DNA of 63,189 nucleotides from NCBI GenBank assembly GCA_036524675.1, contig DATDBU010000059.1, forward strand, positions 1 through 63,189. The letters run 5' to 3'. This DNA is from DATDAW01 sp036524675 (lineage in GTDB: Bacteria > Verrucomicrobiota > Verrucomicrobiia > Chthoniobacterales > DASVRZ01). Below, in pieces: positions 24,696 to 33,681 of the stretch. Below the pieces are notes generated by a model, which searched no databases, was not told the origin of the DNA, and saw nothing but the letters and a program-made list of their open reading frames with translations. Positions within the stretch are counted from its first letter, which is position 1, and the number at the start of each line of letters is the position of its first letter. Both the position numbers and the translations under genes were made by a program.

Positions 24696-26372
24696 ATGCA
24701 CGACGTCGATAAAAAGTCGCGCCGGCAATCCTTCTTCGGCAAAGCGCTGAACCAGATCGAATGGATTGGCGACCGTCTGCCGGACCCGATTTTCCTTTTT
24801 GTGCTGATGTGCGTGGCGACGGCTGTTGCTAGCTGGATTGTTGCAGAAGCTGGGGTCCCAGTTTTGCATCCGGTTACGGGAAAGGCAATTTACGCAGTCA
24901 ACCTGCTTACTACGGAAAACCTCCGCCGGATGTTGGTGGAAGCGGTGCCAAATTTTTTACAGTTCCCTCCCCTTGGCATCGTGCTGGTGATCATGCTTGG
25001 AGTCGGCGTCGCGGAGAAAAGCGGCTGGATTGAGGGACTCATTCGAGGCTTTGTGCTGTCGGTTCCTCGCGAATGGGTGACGGCAGGAATCGTTTTCGCA
25101 GGGGTATGCAGTTCCGTCGCCGCAGACGCAGGTTTCGTGGTGTTGATCCCGTTGGGCGGCGCGATTTTTGCCAGCGTTGGACGGCATCCGCTGGTTGGCA
25201 TGTTTGCGGCGTTTGCGGGCGTATCGGGGGCGTTTGAGGCAAATGTTTTTCCGGCGCCCATCGATGCGATCCTCGCCGGGCTCACGCAGGCCGGGGCGCG
25301 TGTCTATGAGCCTGGCTATGTCGTCAATCCTCTTTGCAATTACTACTTCATGACCGTTTCAGCGATCGCGCTGACTGCCACAGGGTGGTGGGTCACCGAG
25401 AGAATTATCGAACCTCGTCTCGGCCGCTGGAAACCCGAGGAAGGGGTTTCTGCTCCGGAGCCTCTGCGGATCCCGGAACGGCGTGAACGCGTGGCAAATC
25501 GCTGGGCCGTCGCTGCGCTGAGTCTGTTTGCCATAGGCATCGGAGCGTTGGTCATCCCGTCCGATGGATTTCTGCGGGACGAAAAGGGTGGTATCAAGCC
25601 GTTTTTCGATTCATTCGCAATCATTCTGGCGACGGGATTTCTGGTTCCCGGCCTCGTTTACGGGAAGCTGACAGGCTCGCTGCCGAATGGACGCGCCATC
25701 CGGGTTGCCGTTACCGAGAGTATGGAATCGGTTTCCGGTTTTCTGGTGCTTGCCTTCGTGGCGGCACAACTCATCAGCTACTTCTCGTGGTCGAATCTCG
25801 GGGTCATGCTGGCGCTTTCGGGGGCCGAAAGACTACAATCGGTCGGAGCAACCGGCATCGTGTTGGTGATCGGGATTGTGCTGATGAGCACCTTCCTGAA
25901 TCTTTTTATCACCTCCGCGTCGGCCATGTGGGCGGCCGTGGCGGTCGTATTCGCGCCCATGTTCATGCATCTCGGGCTAAGTCCGGAATTGACTCAGGCC
26001 GCGTTCCGGATCGGCGAATCTGTCACGAACTGTTGTACGCCGCTGATGTCGTATTTTCCGCTCATCTTGATCTTTGCACAGCGTTGGGTGCCGAGCGCCG
26101 GCATCGGGACCATCCTGTCATCGATGCTTCCGTATTCAGTCTTTTTCGCGATTGTGTGGACCGGGCTTCTCATCGCGTGGTATGGCCTCGGCCTTCCCAT
26201 GGCCCGGCGGACCGCTGTTTTTTCAGCGGTGATTCAGCCGATGCGCACGCGTTCTGCGTCGGCCCTTTCTGAAGTGTCCACGCTTTCCGCTGGTCGGATT
26301 GCCGTAGCGAGCGCCATCGCAACGACCATGAGGCCTGCGGCGACCCACAATGCGGTCCGGCCATACAGTTGA
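24696..26372 (+). CDS. AbgT-family transporter (p-aminobenzoyl-glutamate transporter family)
   Basis: A 558-aa inner-membrane transporter of the AbgT family, whose members move p-aminobenzoyl-glutamate or export antifolate sulfonamides. Characteristic blocks are NQIEWIGDRLPDPIFLFVLM at the start, NFLQFPPLGIVLVIMLGVGVAEKSG near residue 88, and the conserved hairpin regions SSVAADAGFVVLIPLGG and FNLFITSASAMWA-like NLFITSASAMWAAVAVVFAPM near 400, then ESVTNCCTPLMSYFPLIL near 440. AAGGGAAA precedes the ATG at good spacing. The last ~50 residues (after GLGLPMARR) are unlike the family and run 139 nt into the opposite-strand MFS gene, suggesting that the natural stop was lost by a small frameshift. 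Confidence 0.88.
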   Translation: MHDVDKKSRRQSFFGKALNQIEWIGDRLPDPIFLFVLMCVATAVASWIVAEAGVPVLHPVTGKAIYAVNLLTTENLRRMLVEAVPNFLQFPPLGIVLVIMLGVGVAEKSGWIEGLIRGFVLSVPREWVTAGIVFAGVCSSVAADAGFVVLIPLGGAIFASVGRHPLVGMFAAFAGVSGAFEANVFPAPIDAILAGLTQAGARVYEPGYVVNPLCNYYFMTVSAIALTATGWWVTERIIEPRLGRWKPEEGVSAPEPLRIPERRERVANRWAVAALSLFAIGIGALVIPSDGFLRDEKGGIKPFFDSFAIILATGFLVPGLVYGKLTGSLPNGRAIRVAVTESMESVSGFLVLAFVAAQLISYFSWSNLGVMLALSGAERLQSVGATGIVLVIGIVLMSTFLNLFITSASAMWAAVAVVFAPMFMHLGLSPELTQAAFRIGESVTNCCTPLMSYFPLILIFAQRWVPSAGIGTILSSMLPYSVFFAIVWTGLLIAWYGLGLPMARRTAVFSAVIQPMRTRSASALSEVSTLSAGRIAVASAIATTMRPAATHNAVRPYS

Positions 26373-27466
26373 TTCGGCCGATGCGCATCGAACGCGAGCA
26401 ACGCCCCCGCTAGAGCGGGTCCGGCTGTGCGTGCGAGACTGCCTGCCGACTGAACCAAGCTCAGGACACTGCCCTGCCAGCGCGGTCCGGCGCTTCTGGA
26501 AGCCAGGCCGTTGAGCGTCGGTGTGACCAGACTTTGCCCGATCGAGACCAGTCCCGTAGCGAAAAAGAAAAAGGCAAGTCCTTGATTCGCAGGCATTAGC
26601 GCAAATCCGATCGCCATGATCGCGGCACCCGCGATTGCCAGGGAGCGTTCGCCAAAACGAGGCGCGAGCCGCCGTATCATGCCACCCTGAATAATGGCTC
26701 CGACCAGGCCTACCGCGGCAAAAATGTAGCCATTCTTTTCCTGATCAAAGCCGAAATGGCGCTGCGTAAAGAGTGCAAATACGGTCGTCATGACCGAAAA
26801 ACCTGCGATTGCCATGAAATAGGCAGCCAAAACTTTTCCTAAGGCTGGTCCCCCAACCTGATGCCAAACTTCGGCCCGGCTTAAACGTTTTTCCGGGGAC
26901 CGGCGTTTTTCCGGTGACAGACTTTCAGGCAAAAAAAGAAATAGCGACGTGGCGTTCAAGAGCGCGAGAAATCCGCAGAAATAAAAGGGCGCAGCCACAG
27001 AGATCTTGCTCATTAAAGCGCCAATGGCCGGCCCAACGATGAAGCCGATGCCGAACGCGGCTCCGATGAGCCCCATGCCGGCGGATCGCTTTTCCGGTGG
27101 CGTAATGTCTGCGATGTAAGCCTGTGCCGTAGAGATGTTTCCGCCCGTGGCACCGGCCAGGGCGCGAGCTGCAAATAGCATCCAGAGGGTCCGAGCTGAC
27201 CCCATGAGAAAGAAACCCACTGCCGTCCCAAGAAGGCTTGTCAGCAGCACTGGGCGGCGGCCGATGCGATCCGAAATCTGGCCCAAAATCGGTCCGGCGA
27301 AGAATTGAATTGCCGAATAAATCGCAACCAGAAAGCCGATCTCGAACGGGGTTGCGTGGAAACGTTCCGCATAAATGGGCAAAAGCGGAATAACCATTCC
27401 AAATCCAACGAGATCGATGAAAACAGTGATCAGAATGATCGCCAACGGAGATTTGGGTCGTCCCAT
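26234..27466 (-). CDS. MFS transporter (TetA-like drug/H+ antiporter group)
   Basis: A 410-aa protein with 12 predicted membrane helices. N-terminal LITVFIDLVGFGMVIPLLPIYA and motif A GQISDRIGRRPVLL (about residue 62) are typical of the TetA/multidrug group; GAAFGIGFIVGPAIGALM near residue 135 is the antiporter motif C. The C-terminal half repeats the pattern (GMIRRLAPRFGERSLAI). Substrate unknown. Its last 139 nt overlap the convergent AbgT gene. It is a single gene with an ATG start. Confidence 0.87.
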   Translation of the reverse strand: MGRPKSPLAIILITVFIDLVGFGMVIPLLPIYAERFHATPFEIGFLVAIYSAIQFFAGPILGQISDRIGRRPVLLTSLLGTAVGFFLMGSARTLWMLFAARALAGATGGNISTAQAYIADITPPEKRSAGMGLIGAAFGIGFIVGPAIGALMSKISVAAPFYFCGFLALLNATSLFLFLPESLSPEKRRSPEKRLSRAEVWHQVGGPALGKVLAAYFMAIAGFSVMTTVFALFTQRHFGFDQEKNGYIFAAVGLVGAIIQGGMIRRLAPRFGERSLAIAGAAIMAIGFALMPANQGLAFFFFATGLVSIGQSLVTPTLNGLASRSAGPRWQGSVLSLVQSAGSLARTAGPALAGALLAFDAHRPNQLYGRTALWVAAGLMVVAMALATAIRPAESVDTSERADAERVRIG

Positions 27467-27564
27467 GTGTTGCAGACCGATACGGTAAATTTTTCAGGAG
27501 CGCCAGCACCCTTCCTTCAGCGGTGTCTATTGCTTTCGTTGGCTTCAGTGGAAAGCGGAGGTGC

Positions 27565-29985
27565 TCAAAGGCCCGCCATCGTTCCCGTCGTTACGCCCAA
27601 TTGATTGCGGGCTTTCAAATGTCGCCAAAGCTCTTCCGGATTTCGTTCACCGTTCAGCAATTCCCGGTAAGATGTAATAATTATCTTCGTCTCCGCTGCG
27701 TTCTCCTCCAGCAACTCCACTCGAAAATGACGCATGCCGGCGGCGGTGAGTGCCGCAAAGAAGCGAGCACCAGACTGCGGTACGGCATTGAAAACGGTAT
27801 TTCGGCATCCGACATCAGCGCGCAGCGGATGTTCCATGCCCACGCGATCGCGCAGGTGTACCCGGTGAGTTTCGCAAGGGCGTCCACAATTCGTGTGGTC
27901 TGTTCCGTGGGACAGAAAAGCCGCAAAGACACAATGCTCCATATGAAACATGGGCATGTGCTGGTGAATCGTGATTTCGAAACACTCTGCAGGGGCGTTG
28001 CGCACCAAATCGAGGACTTGAGGGAAGTTCAAGTCGTAGGAAACCGTCAGGCGCGCCAGGCCTTGTCCGATGAAGTAGTCCGCCGTCAATGGATTCGCCA
28101 CGTTGAGTGAAAAATCCCCTATCTTTGGAATCAAGGAGTCTCGATAAAACGCGAGCGCGCCTAGGTTCCTGACCAGCAAGGCGTCGGGAGCGAATGATTC
28201 GATTAATTTGAAAAATCCCTGCTCGCCTGCTTTCTGGATTCGCGGCGTCGCCAACACGATCTTTACTTCCGGAAACTGGCGAACGGCTGTTACCGCGTCA
28301 CGATACCGCCGGATATCTTCGAAATCGGCGTAAAGACTTGTTACTCCAGCACTTAAGGCGGATTCGATTTGTTCCTGCGACCGACAAAGGACGTGAAGAA
28401 CCGGCGTGTTGACTGTCGAGGAGGTCCCGGATTGTTTCGGAAATAGATCGGAAATTGAGACGCCTATTTCACGTCGGCAAACTTTCCGTGCCGCATCAAG
28501 GGCGAAAACCAGTTCGCGGCGCATCCGGTTGAGTTCGCCGATTGGCAGAATGACGGCCCCTTCGATTTGGTTTTGAAAATCCCCAAGCACGTAACCGCTG
28601 TCCCCCAGCCTTCCGAGATGTTCGCGTAGCTTTTCGGTTGTTAACGGTGCCGTTCGAGCTTCGGCGAGTGGAATATTGGACCTGATCTCGATGCCCATGG
28701 CTACGATCCGAAGCAAATCCCCTGCTCTTCCCGAGGCTGTTAGGCCTATTGGAGTCATTTTTCGCGGCGTGATCCGGCCAGAAAAACTCTTCCGGAGACG
28801 CTCATCCAGAGCCGGGTCGTCCGTTTTCCAGACGCGGTCGCCCGGTTTCAGCCGTGTGAAATCGATGTGGCGATGGCGGAAAAACAACTTTTTACCGGTA
28901 ATTTGGTAAATTCGGCCTCCTTGTTCTTCGTTCGTGTCGCCGCCCGTATCGAAAACGATACCGTCTCCAGGTTTCAGATGGACCTCCGGCTCAAAAACAA
29001 CGTGATCCTTTGCAACGATTTCGATTCGCCCAGCATACGGGCCGCGTTTTTTGCCAAACCGAGCTGAAACCAGCTCTTGATGATTCACTCCATGCAGCCA
29101 ACCGGTATACAGACCGCGCGAAAATGTCATTTCGAGCTGGTAACGATCATCCGTATCCCATCCGGATGATGCCATTCCGGCCAGGGCTGAATCGATGGCC
29201 TGCCGGTAAACCTGGGTCACTGCCGCGACATACTCGGGTGATTTCAAGCGGCCCTCGATCTTGAAACTGACCACCCCCAATTTCAACAGCTCTGGGATCT
29301 CTTGGACTGCTGCAAGGTCCTGGGGCGAAAGGAGATACCGCTTGTCGCCTAGGTCGCGAAGTGTTCCGTCCACTATCAATTCATACGGCATTCGGCACGC
29401 TTGAGCGCATTCGCCTCGGTTGGCTGAGCGTTGTCCTAAGGACTCGGACGTAAGGCATTGACCCGAATAGGCGACACAGAGGGCGCCGTGAACAAACGTT
29501 TCCAGCGGAATCGAGCCATCAAATTTCTTGAGTTCACGTAAAGAAAGTTCGCGTGCGAGGACGACGCGCTCGACGCCGAGTTGGCGCGCGAACTCCGCGC
29601 CTTCCGGCGAAGTGACCGTCATCTGAGTCGAAGCGTGGATTGGCAAGTCCGGGGTGATCCTCTGCGACAAACGAACCAGGCCGATATCCTGGACGATGAG
29701 GGCATCCACCCCTGCCCTGCTGAGAATACGCAACTGCTCAGCAGCTGCATCGAGTTCGCTCGTGAAGATAAGCGTGTTGAACGCAACGTAGAGTTTTACG
29801 CCGTGCCGGTGAGCAAATTGCACGACCTCTGCGATCTCATCGTCCCGAAAATTGTCCGCTCGCAATCGGGCATTGAACCGAGGCAGGCCGCAATAAACAG
29901 CGTCCGCACCATTGGCGACGGCTGCGCGCAGACAATCCCAGTTGCCAGCGGGTGCGAGAAGTTCGGGTTGTGTGGGATCAGGCAT
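27565..29985 (-). CDS. U32-family protein (RlhA/TrhP-like RNA hydroxylation enzyme)
   Basis: An 806-aa member of the peptidase U32 family, which in E. coli (RlhA, TrhP) hydroxylates rRNA or tRNA rather than cleaving proteins. The N-terminal TIM-barrel starts ELLAPAGNWDCLRAAVANGADAVYCG and the signature ETFVHGALCVAYSGQC is near residue 165, followed by the Cys set RGECAQACR. A second barrel-like region near the C-terminus carries HMPMFHMEHCVFAAFLS and CGRPCETH, a second candidate Fe-S Cys cluster seen in the long DUF3656-containing forms. The ATG at 29985 (MPDPTQPELLAPAGN) is the family start. RNA target unknown. Confidence 0.87.
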   Translation of the reverse strand: MPDPTQPELLAPAGNWDCLRAAVANGADAVYCGLPRFNARLRADNFRDDEIAEVVQFAHRHGVKLYVAFNTLIFTSELDAAAEQLRILSRAGVDALIVQDIGLVRLSQRITPDLPIHASTQMTVTSPEGAEFARQLGVERVVLARELSLRELKKFDGSIPLETFVHGALCVAYSGQCLTSESLGQRSANRGECAQACRMPYELIVDGTLRDLGDKRYLLSPQDLAAVQEIPELLKLGVVSFKIEGRLKSPEYVAAVTQVYRQAIDSALAGMASSGWDTDDRYQLEMTFSRGLYTGWLHGVNHQELVSARFGKKRGPYAGRIEIVAKDHVVFEPEVHLKPGDGIVFDTGGDTNEEQGGRIYQITGKKLFFRHRHIDFTRLKPGDRVWKTDDPALDERLRKSFSGRITPRKMTPIGLTASGRAGDLLRIVAMGIEIRSNIPLAEARTAPLTTEKLREHLGRLGDSGYVLGDFQNQIEGAVILPIGELNRMRRELVFALDAARKVCRREIGVSISDLFPKQSGTSSTVNTPVLHVLCRSQEQIESALSAGVTSLYADFEDIRRYRDAVTAVRQFPEVKIVLATPRIQKAGEQGFFKLIESFAPDALLVRNLGALAFYRDSLIPKIGDFSLNVANPLTADYFIGQGLARLTVSYDLNFPQVLDLVRNAPAECFEITIHQHMPMFHMEHCVFAAFLSHGTDHTNCGRPCETHRVHLRDRVGMEHPLRADVGCRNTVFNAVPQSGARFFAALTAAGMRHFRVELLEENAAETKIIITSYRELLNGERNPEELWRHLKARNQLGVTTGTMAGL

Positions 29986-30058
29986 GAACAGGCGTTTGCG
30001 ATCGGCCGGAGTTGAAGTTCGATGGTGGCGAAGCGCAAGCGGCTGGCGAAATCGCAAT

Positions 30059-30094
30059 AAAAAAGGACGTCCATTTGCTGGGACGTCCTTTTTT
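30059..30094. terminator. Strong bidirectional intrinsic terminator
   Basis: Arms AAAAAAGGACGTCC (30059-30072) and GGACGTCCTTTTTT (30081-30094) pair perfectly over 14 bp around an 8-nt loop. It lies 22 nt beyond the rpsT stop and would terminate rpsT transcription before the U32 gene. Confidence 0.9.
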
Positions 30095-30115
30095 CATGGA
30101 AATTTTTGGAAAAAC

Positions 30116-30379
30116 TCAGCTGAGCTTCGCGAGCGCTTTGCTGAAGAGGCTTTTGCGACGGTCCGAGGCATTTGCGTGAATAACCCCGCGCTTGGCGGCC
30201 TTGTCCCACATCGACGCAAGTTTCTGGAATTCAGAGGTGGCGGCTTGCTTGTTGCCGCTGGCGATGGCGGTCCGGAGACGTTTTTGCTGGCCTTTAGCGC
30301 CGGTGAGGATAGAGCTGTTCCGCGTGGTGCGGCTGATGGTTTGGCGGGTGCGTTTAGCGGCGGATTTTGTGTTGGCCAT
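30116..30379 (-). CDS. rpsT: 30S ribosomal protein S20
   Basis: An 87-aa basic, helical ribosomal protein that binds 16S rRNA early in assembly. The N-terminus MANTKSAAKRTRQTISRTTRN and the conserved C-terminal region KRGVIHANASDRRKSLFSKAL match S20. It is flanked by a recognisable promoter upstream and a strong terminator downstream, so it is a single-gene transcription unit. Confidence 0.96.
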   Translation of the reverse strand: MANTKSAAKRTRQTISRTTRNSSILTGAKGQQKRLRTAIASGNKQAATSEFQKLASMWDKAAKRGVIHANASDRRKSLFSKALAKLS

Positions 30380-30407
30380 AGGATTCAGAAAAATTTGCGG
30401 GAAGCGG

Positions 30408-30435
30408 ATGCTAACGGAATCCTATAGCAAGTCAA
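30408..30435 (-). promoter_or_regulatory. Sigma-70-type promoter of rpsT
   Basis: On the minus strand, TTGACT (30435-30430) and TAGCAT (30413-30408) are separated by 16 nt. The predicted transcription start near 30400 gives a leader of about 20 nt before the rpsT ATG. Confidence 0.55.
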
Positions 30436-30449
30436 GCATGAAAATGGAC

Positions 30450-30761
30450 TTACCAATTCTCGGTCACGAGCTGGAGTTGTTCGATCAGGGATTCGATCGT
30501 TTTTAGGTCTTTACGGCGACCTTTCTCGGGTTTTACGCGGATGCTGCGACAAAGGATGAGCATATCCCGGAGGTCACGCACCTGGCGTGCCGTGAGCGAC
30601 GGTTCCTGAGAGCATTTTACAACAGCTTCACGAAGCGCTCCGAGGTCCGTGTGGACTTTTGCGGCGTAGGCGGCGAGCGTTTGATCGAAGCTCCGCTTGA
30701 GGTAATCCAATTCTTCGATCACCAGGGTCGCTGGGATCGTCTCGGAAGAAGAATTTTTCAT
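30450..30761 (-). CDS. Small helical protein of unknown function
   Basis: A 103-aa protein predicted to be entirely alpha-helical with heptad-like spacing (IEELDYLKRSFDQTLAAYAAKV, LRDMLILCRSIRVKPEKGRRKDLKTIESLIEQLQLV). No family is recognised. It lies upstream of rpsT on the same strand and is divergent from mnmG. Codon use and length are consistent with a real gene, but a start elsewhere is possible. Could be a small cytoplasmic scaffold or nucleoid-associated protein; not assigned. Confidence 0.5.
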   Translation of the reverse strand: MKNSSSETIPATLVIEELDYLKRSFDQTLAAYAAKVHTDLGALREAVVKCSQEPSLTARQVRDLRDMLILCRSIRVKPEKGRRKDLKTIESLIEQLQLVTENW

Positions 30762-30906
30762 ACTCCGGGCATAGGAAAGGGTCGGAAGCGCGAGCTGGAG
30801 GCGAGTTCTGGATTAGAGAGTCAGGACGAGGATCGCAACCTCGAAATTAATGAATTGTCGAAAGTGCGGTTTTGCACGCGCGCGTCCGGGAGTTTTTAGG
30901 GGAAAT

Positions 30907-30922
30907 TGTTCCATGTGGAACA
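30907..30922. promoter_or_regulatory. parS-type palindrome upstream of mnmG (one mismatch)
   Basis: TGTTCCATGTGGAACA differs by a single base (T for C at position 8) from the perfect ParB-binding palindrome found 817 bp downstream. It overlaps a possible upstream ATG (30913) of mnmG. Confidence 0.55.
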
Positions 30923-30972
30923 TTTCGTGCGTCGCTTGCTTGGTGCTTCGAGGTGCGGCACATTGGGCGCCT

Positions 30973-32850
30973 GTGTTTATTTACCCGAAATCATATGACG
31001 TCCTCGTTGTGGGCGCCGGTCATGCCGGCGTGGAAGCGGCCATGGCCTCGGCCCGCCTCGGGTGCGCCACAGCGATTTTGACCCAAAACGCAGACACGGT
31101 TTCGCAGATGTCCTGCAATCCTGCGATTGGCGGATTGGCGAAGGGGCACATGGTGCGGGAAATTGATGCGCTGGGCGGTGTCATGGGGCTGAATACCGAC
31201 GCGACGGCGATTCAATGCCGGATGTTGAACGCCAACAAAGGACCGAGCGTCCGGGCGCCGAGGGCGCAATGCGATAAAAAGGCCTATCAGTTCCGGATGA
31301 AGTGGGTGATCGAGTCGCAGCCGAACTTGGATTTGATCCAGGGCAACGCGATTGAGGTGGTGGTGGACAACGACCTGGTTGCTGGCGTTGTAACCAATCT
31401 CGGGGTGCGTTTTAACGCGAGAGCGGTGGTGATTACCACTGGGACATTTATGCGCGGGTTGTTGCATGTGGGAATGCAGAATGTCACCGGTGGCCGGATG
31501 GGCGACAGCATGTCGACCTTGAGCGATTCGCTGAAACGGCTCGGTTTCGAGGTGGGGCGGTTTAAGACGGGGACTCCATGCCGTTTGAACGGGCGTTCCA
31601 TCAATTTCGCAAAATGTGAACGGCAGGATGGTGATGAACCGCCGCCTGCATTTACATTCATGCCAGAATGGATGGAGAAGGGCGCGGATGATGTGTTCAG
31701 CTTAAACACCGTGCGCGACGGAGTGTTCCACGTGGAACAAATCCCATGCTGGATTACCCATACGAATGCACGCACGCACGAGATCATCCGGCAAAATCTG
31801 CATTTGTCGCCGCTCTATGCCGGGCGAATCGAGGGCGTAGGCCCCCGTTATTGTCCCTCGATCGAGGATAAAGTGGTCAAATTTGCCGAGAAAGATCATC
31901 ACCAGCTGTTCTTGGAACCGGAAGGCCGTCAAACGCGAGAGTTTTATGTGAACGGCATATCGACCAGTCTGCCTTACGAAGTCCAGTACGCGTTCATCCG
32001 TTCCATCCCAGGGCTTGAAAACGCAGAAATTATGCGCCCGGGCTATGCTGTGGAGTATGATTACTGTCCGCCGACGCAGTTGCACCGCACATTGGAGACG
32101 AAAAGGGTGGGGGGTTTGTATTTTGCAGGCCAAATTAACGGCACTTCCGGCTACGAAGAAGCCGGAGCGCAGGGTCTCATTGCCGGAACCAACGCCGCTC
32201 TCAAAGTTCTGGGCAAGCCGGAATTTGTTTTGAGCCGGTCCGAGGCCTACATCGGCGTTTTGATTGATGATTTGGTCACCAAAGGCACTCAGGAGCCCTA
32301 TCGGATGTTCACCAGCAGGGCGGAATACCGACTGTTGTTGCGCCAGGACAACGTTGACCTTCGGCTGACGCCGAAAGCTGCCGAACTGGGCTTGGCTTGT
32401 TCCCGGCGTCTTGAACGCATGCAGGAACGGCAAACCTTGCTCGAAAGAGCCCGTTCCCGGGCCGAAACGACCCGTATCAGCGGCGTTAGCCTGGCCCAAC
32501 TTCTCAAACGGCCAGAATTTCAGGCGGATAACGTGTCGCCCGAGGTCCAGGGCGATATTCCGGTCGAGATCTGGGCGATGCTCGAGACGGATTTGAAATA
32601 CGAAGGCTACATCCGCCGCCAGGAAGATGTCGTCGCAAAGTTTCACAAACAGGAAAATCATCGTTTTCCGGCGTGGCTCGATTTTGAGTCGGTGCCCGGA
32701 TTGCGTCTGGAGGCGCGTCAAAAGCTTTCTGCGGTTTCGCCCGCCACCCTGGGTCAAGCAAGCCGGATTAGCGGCATCACGCCAGCGGACATCAGTTTGC
32801 TGAGCGTCTGGATGGAGCGGCCTGGGGCAGGGGAGCGAGAAGTAGCGTAA
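30973..32850 (+). CDS. mnmG: tRNA uridine 5-carboxymethylaminomethyl modification enzyme MnmG (GidA)
   Basis: FAD enzyme that, with MnmE (also in this window at 42.9-44.2 kb), modifies U34 of certain tRNAs. Length 625 aa. N-terminal FAD motif VVGAGHAGVEAAMASARLG, then SCNPAIGGLAKGHMVREIDALGG near residue 50, GTFMRGLLHVG near 155, TSGYEEAGAQGLIAGTNAAL near 395, and EPYRMFTSRAEYRLLLRQDN near 440. The GTG at 30973 (MFIYPKSYDVLVV) is chosen because family members begin a few residues before the FAD motif; an ATG at 30913 with an AGGGG upstream would add 20 residues. Two parS-type palindromes lie at and inside the gene. Confidence 0.95.
   Translation: MFIYPKSYDVLVVGAGHAGVEAAMASARLGCATAILTQNADTVSQMSCNPAIGGLAKGHMVREIDALGGVMGLNTDATAIQCRMLNANKGPSVRAPRAQCDKKAYQFRMKWVIESQPNLDLIQGNAIEVVVDNDLVAGVVTNLGVRFNARAVVITTGTFMRGLLHVGMQNVTGGRMGDSMSTLSDSLKRLGFEVGRFKTGTPCRLNGRSINFAKCERQDGDEPPPAFTFMPEWMEKGADDVFSLNTVRDGVFHVEQIPCWITHTNARTHEIIRQNLHLSPLYAGRIEGVGPRYCPSIEDKVVKFAEKDHHQLFLEPEGRQTREFYVNGISTSLPYEVQYAFIRSIPGLENAEIMRPGYAVEYDYCPPTQLHRTLETKRVGGLYFAGQINGTSGYEEAGAQGLIAGTNAALKVLGKPEFVLSRSEAYIGVLIDDLVTKGTQEPYRMFTSRAEYRLLLRQDNVDLRLTPKAAELGLACSRRLERMQERQTLLERARSRAETTRISGVSLAQLLKRPEFQADNVSPEVQGDIPVEIWAMLETDLKYEGYIRRQEDVVAKFHKQENHRFPAWLDFESVPGLRLEARQKLSAVSPATLGQASRISGITPADISLLSVWMERPGAGEREVA
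31724..31739. promoter_or_regulatory. parS site inside mnmG (perfect palindrome)
   Basis: TGTTCCACGTGGAACA, a perfect 16-bp palindrome that fits the ParB/Spo0J-binding consensus TGTTNCACGTGAAACA with one base change that restores symmetry; the same core is known from proteobacterial parS. It is embedded in the codons for GVFHVEQ of mnmG. Confidence 0.7.
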
Positions 32851-32880
32851 CTACCTGCAAATCAATCAGTTAGGTTTTAC

Positions 32881-33681
32881 TTGTCGGCTGCGCGGCTTTG
32901 CGAGAGATTCGCGCCCGTGTTTCCGCTACATTGTTGCCACGACTATCGGAGTTTGATCCGGCGTTGGAAATCGACTGCTCGACGCATCGGGTTGAAGGTC
33001 CGAGTTTTCAGCGAGATCGACGGATACCCCCTTTTTATTGTTGAATCGCCTCGTATCGATTTGAATCAGAAAGGGATTTATCTCTCGGCAGGTATCCACG
33101 GTGACGAAGCGGCTTCCACCGAGGGCTTGATCGCCTGGGTCGAGAACCATTCGGAAATGCTCCAGGAAACGCACTTCACGCTTCTTCCTTGCCTGAATCC
33201 GTGGGGACTGATTCACAATTGTCGTTTCGATAGCAAAGGACACGATCTAAATCGATCTTTCCACCACAACCGGGTCCATGGAATCCGTGATCTAAAAAGA
33301 CTTCTCGTCGGACGCAAGTTCCTCATGGCTATGGCGTTGCATGAGGATTACGATGCGCAGGGCGTGTATCTTTACGAGATTGCCCAGCGTGCAAGCTACT
33401 ATGGATTGGAACTGCTTGAAGCCGCTCGAAGGGTCATCCCGATCGACCCGCGCTACACGGTCGACGGCCGCCGAATGTCGCGTCCCGGCTATATGCGACG
33501 GACGTTGAAACAGGGACAACTTTTGCCGGGACCCGAGGCATTATTTTTGCATTTACATCATTCAGACCATACGTTCACAGTTGAAACGCCGTCTGAATTC
33601 TCCCTCGATGTTCGAATCAAGGCGCAGCAAACCCTTGTTCAGACGGCAGTCACGATCGCCCTTCGCGAAAGAAAAGTGTAA
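32881..33681 (+). CDS. M14-like zinc carboxypeptidase / deacylase family protein
   Basis: A 266-aa member of the M14/AstE-AspA superfamily of zinc amidohydrolases. The zinc ligands are visible: LSAGIHGDEAASTEG (His and Glu, near residue 72), the second His in MALHEDYDAQG near 155, and a candidate catalytic Glu in FTVETPSEF near 235. NPWGLIHNCRFDSKGHDLNR carries the substrate-binding Asn-Arg. It probably acts on a peptide or N-acyl amino acid; a murein tripeptide role is possible. TTG start at 32881, with no closer ATG. Its stop is directly followed by the ATG of the next gene. Confidence 0.75.
   Translation: MSAARLCERFAPVFPLHCCHDYRSLIRRWKSTARRIGLKVRVFSEIDGYPLFIVESPRIDLNQKGIYLSAGIHGDEAASTEGLIAWVENHSEMLQETHFTLLPCLNPWGLIHNCRFDSKGHDLNRSFHHNRVHGIRDLKRLLVGRKFLMAMALHEDYDAQGVYLYEIAQRASYYGLELLEAARRVIPIDPRYTVDGRRMSRPGYMRRTLKQGQLLPGPEALFLHLHHSDHTFTVETPSEFSLDVRIKAQQTLVQTAVTIALRERKV

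Noticed and set aside
27943..27958. Third parS-like site, TGCTCCATATGAAACA
   Set aside because: Three positions differ from the consensus and symmetry is poor; probably coding sequence of the U32 gene.
31702..32757. 351-aa open frame antisense to mnmG
   Set aside because: Entirely inside mnmG on the other strand with no motif.
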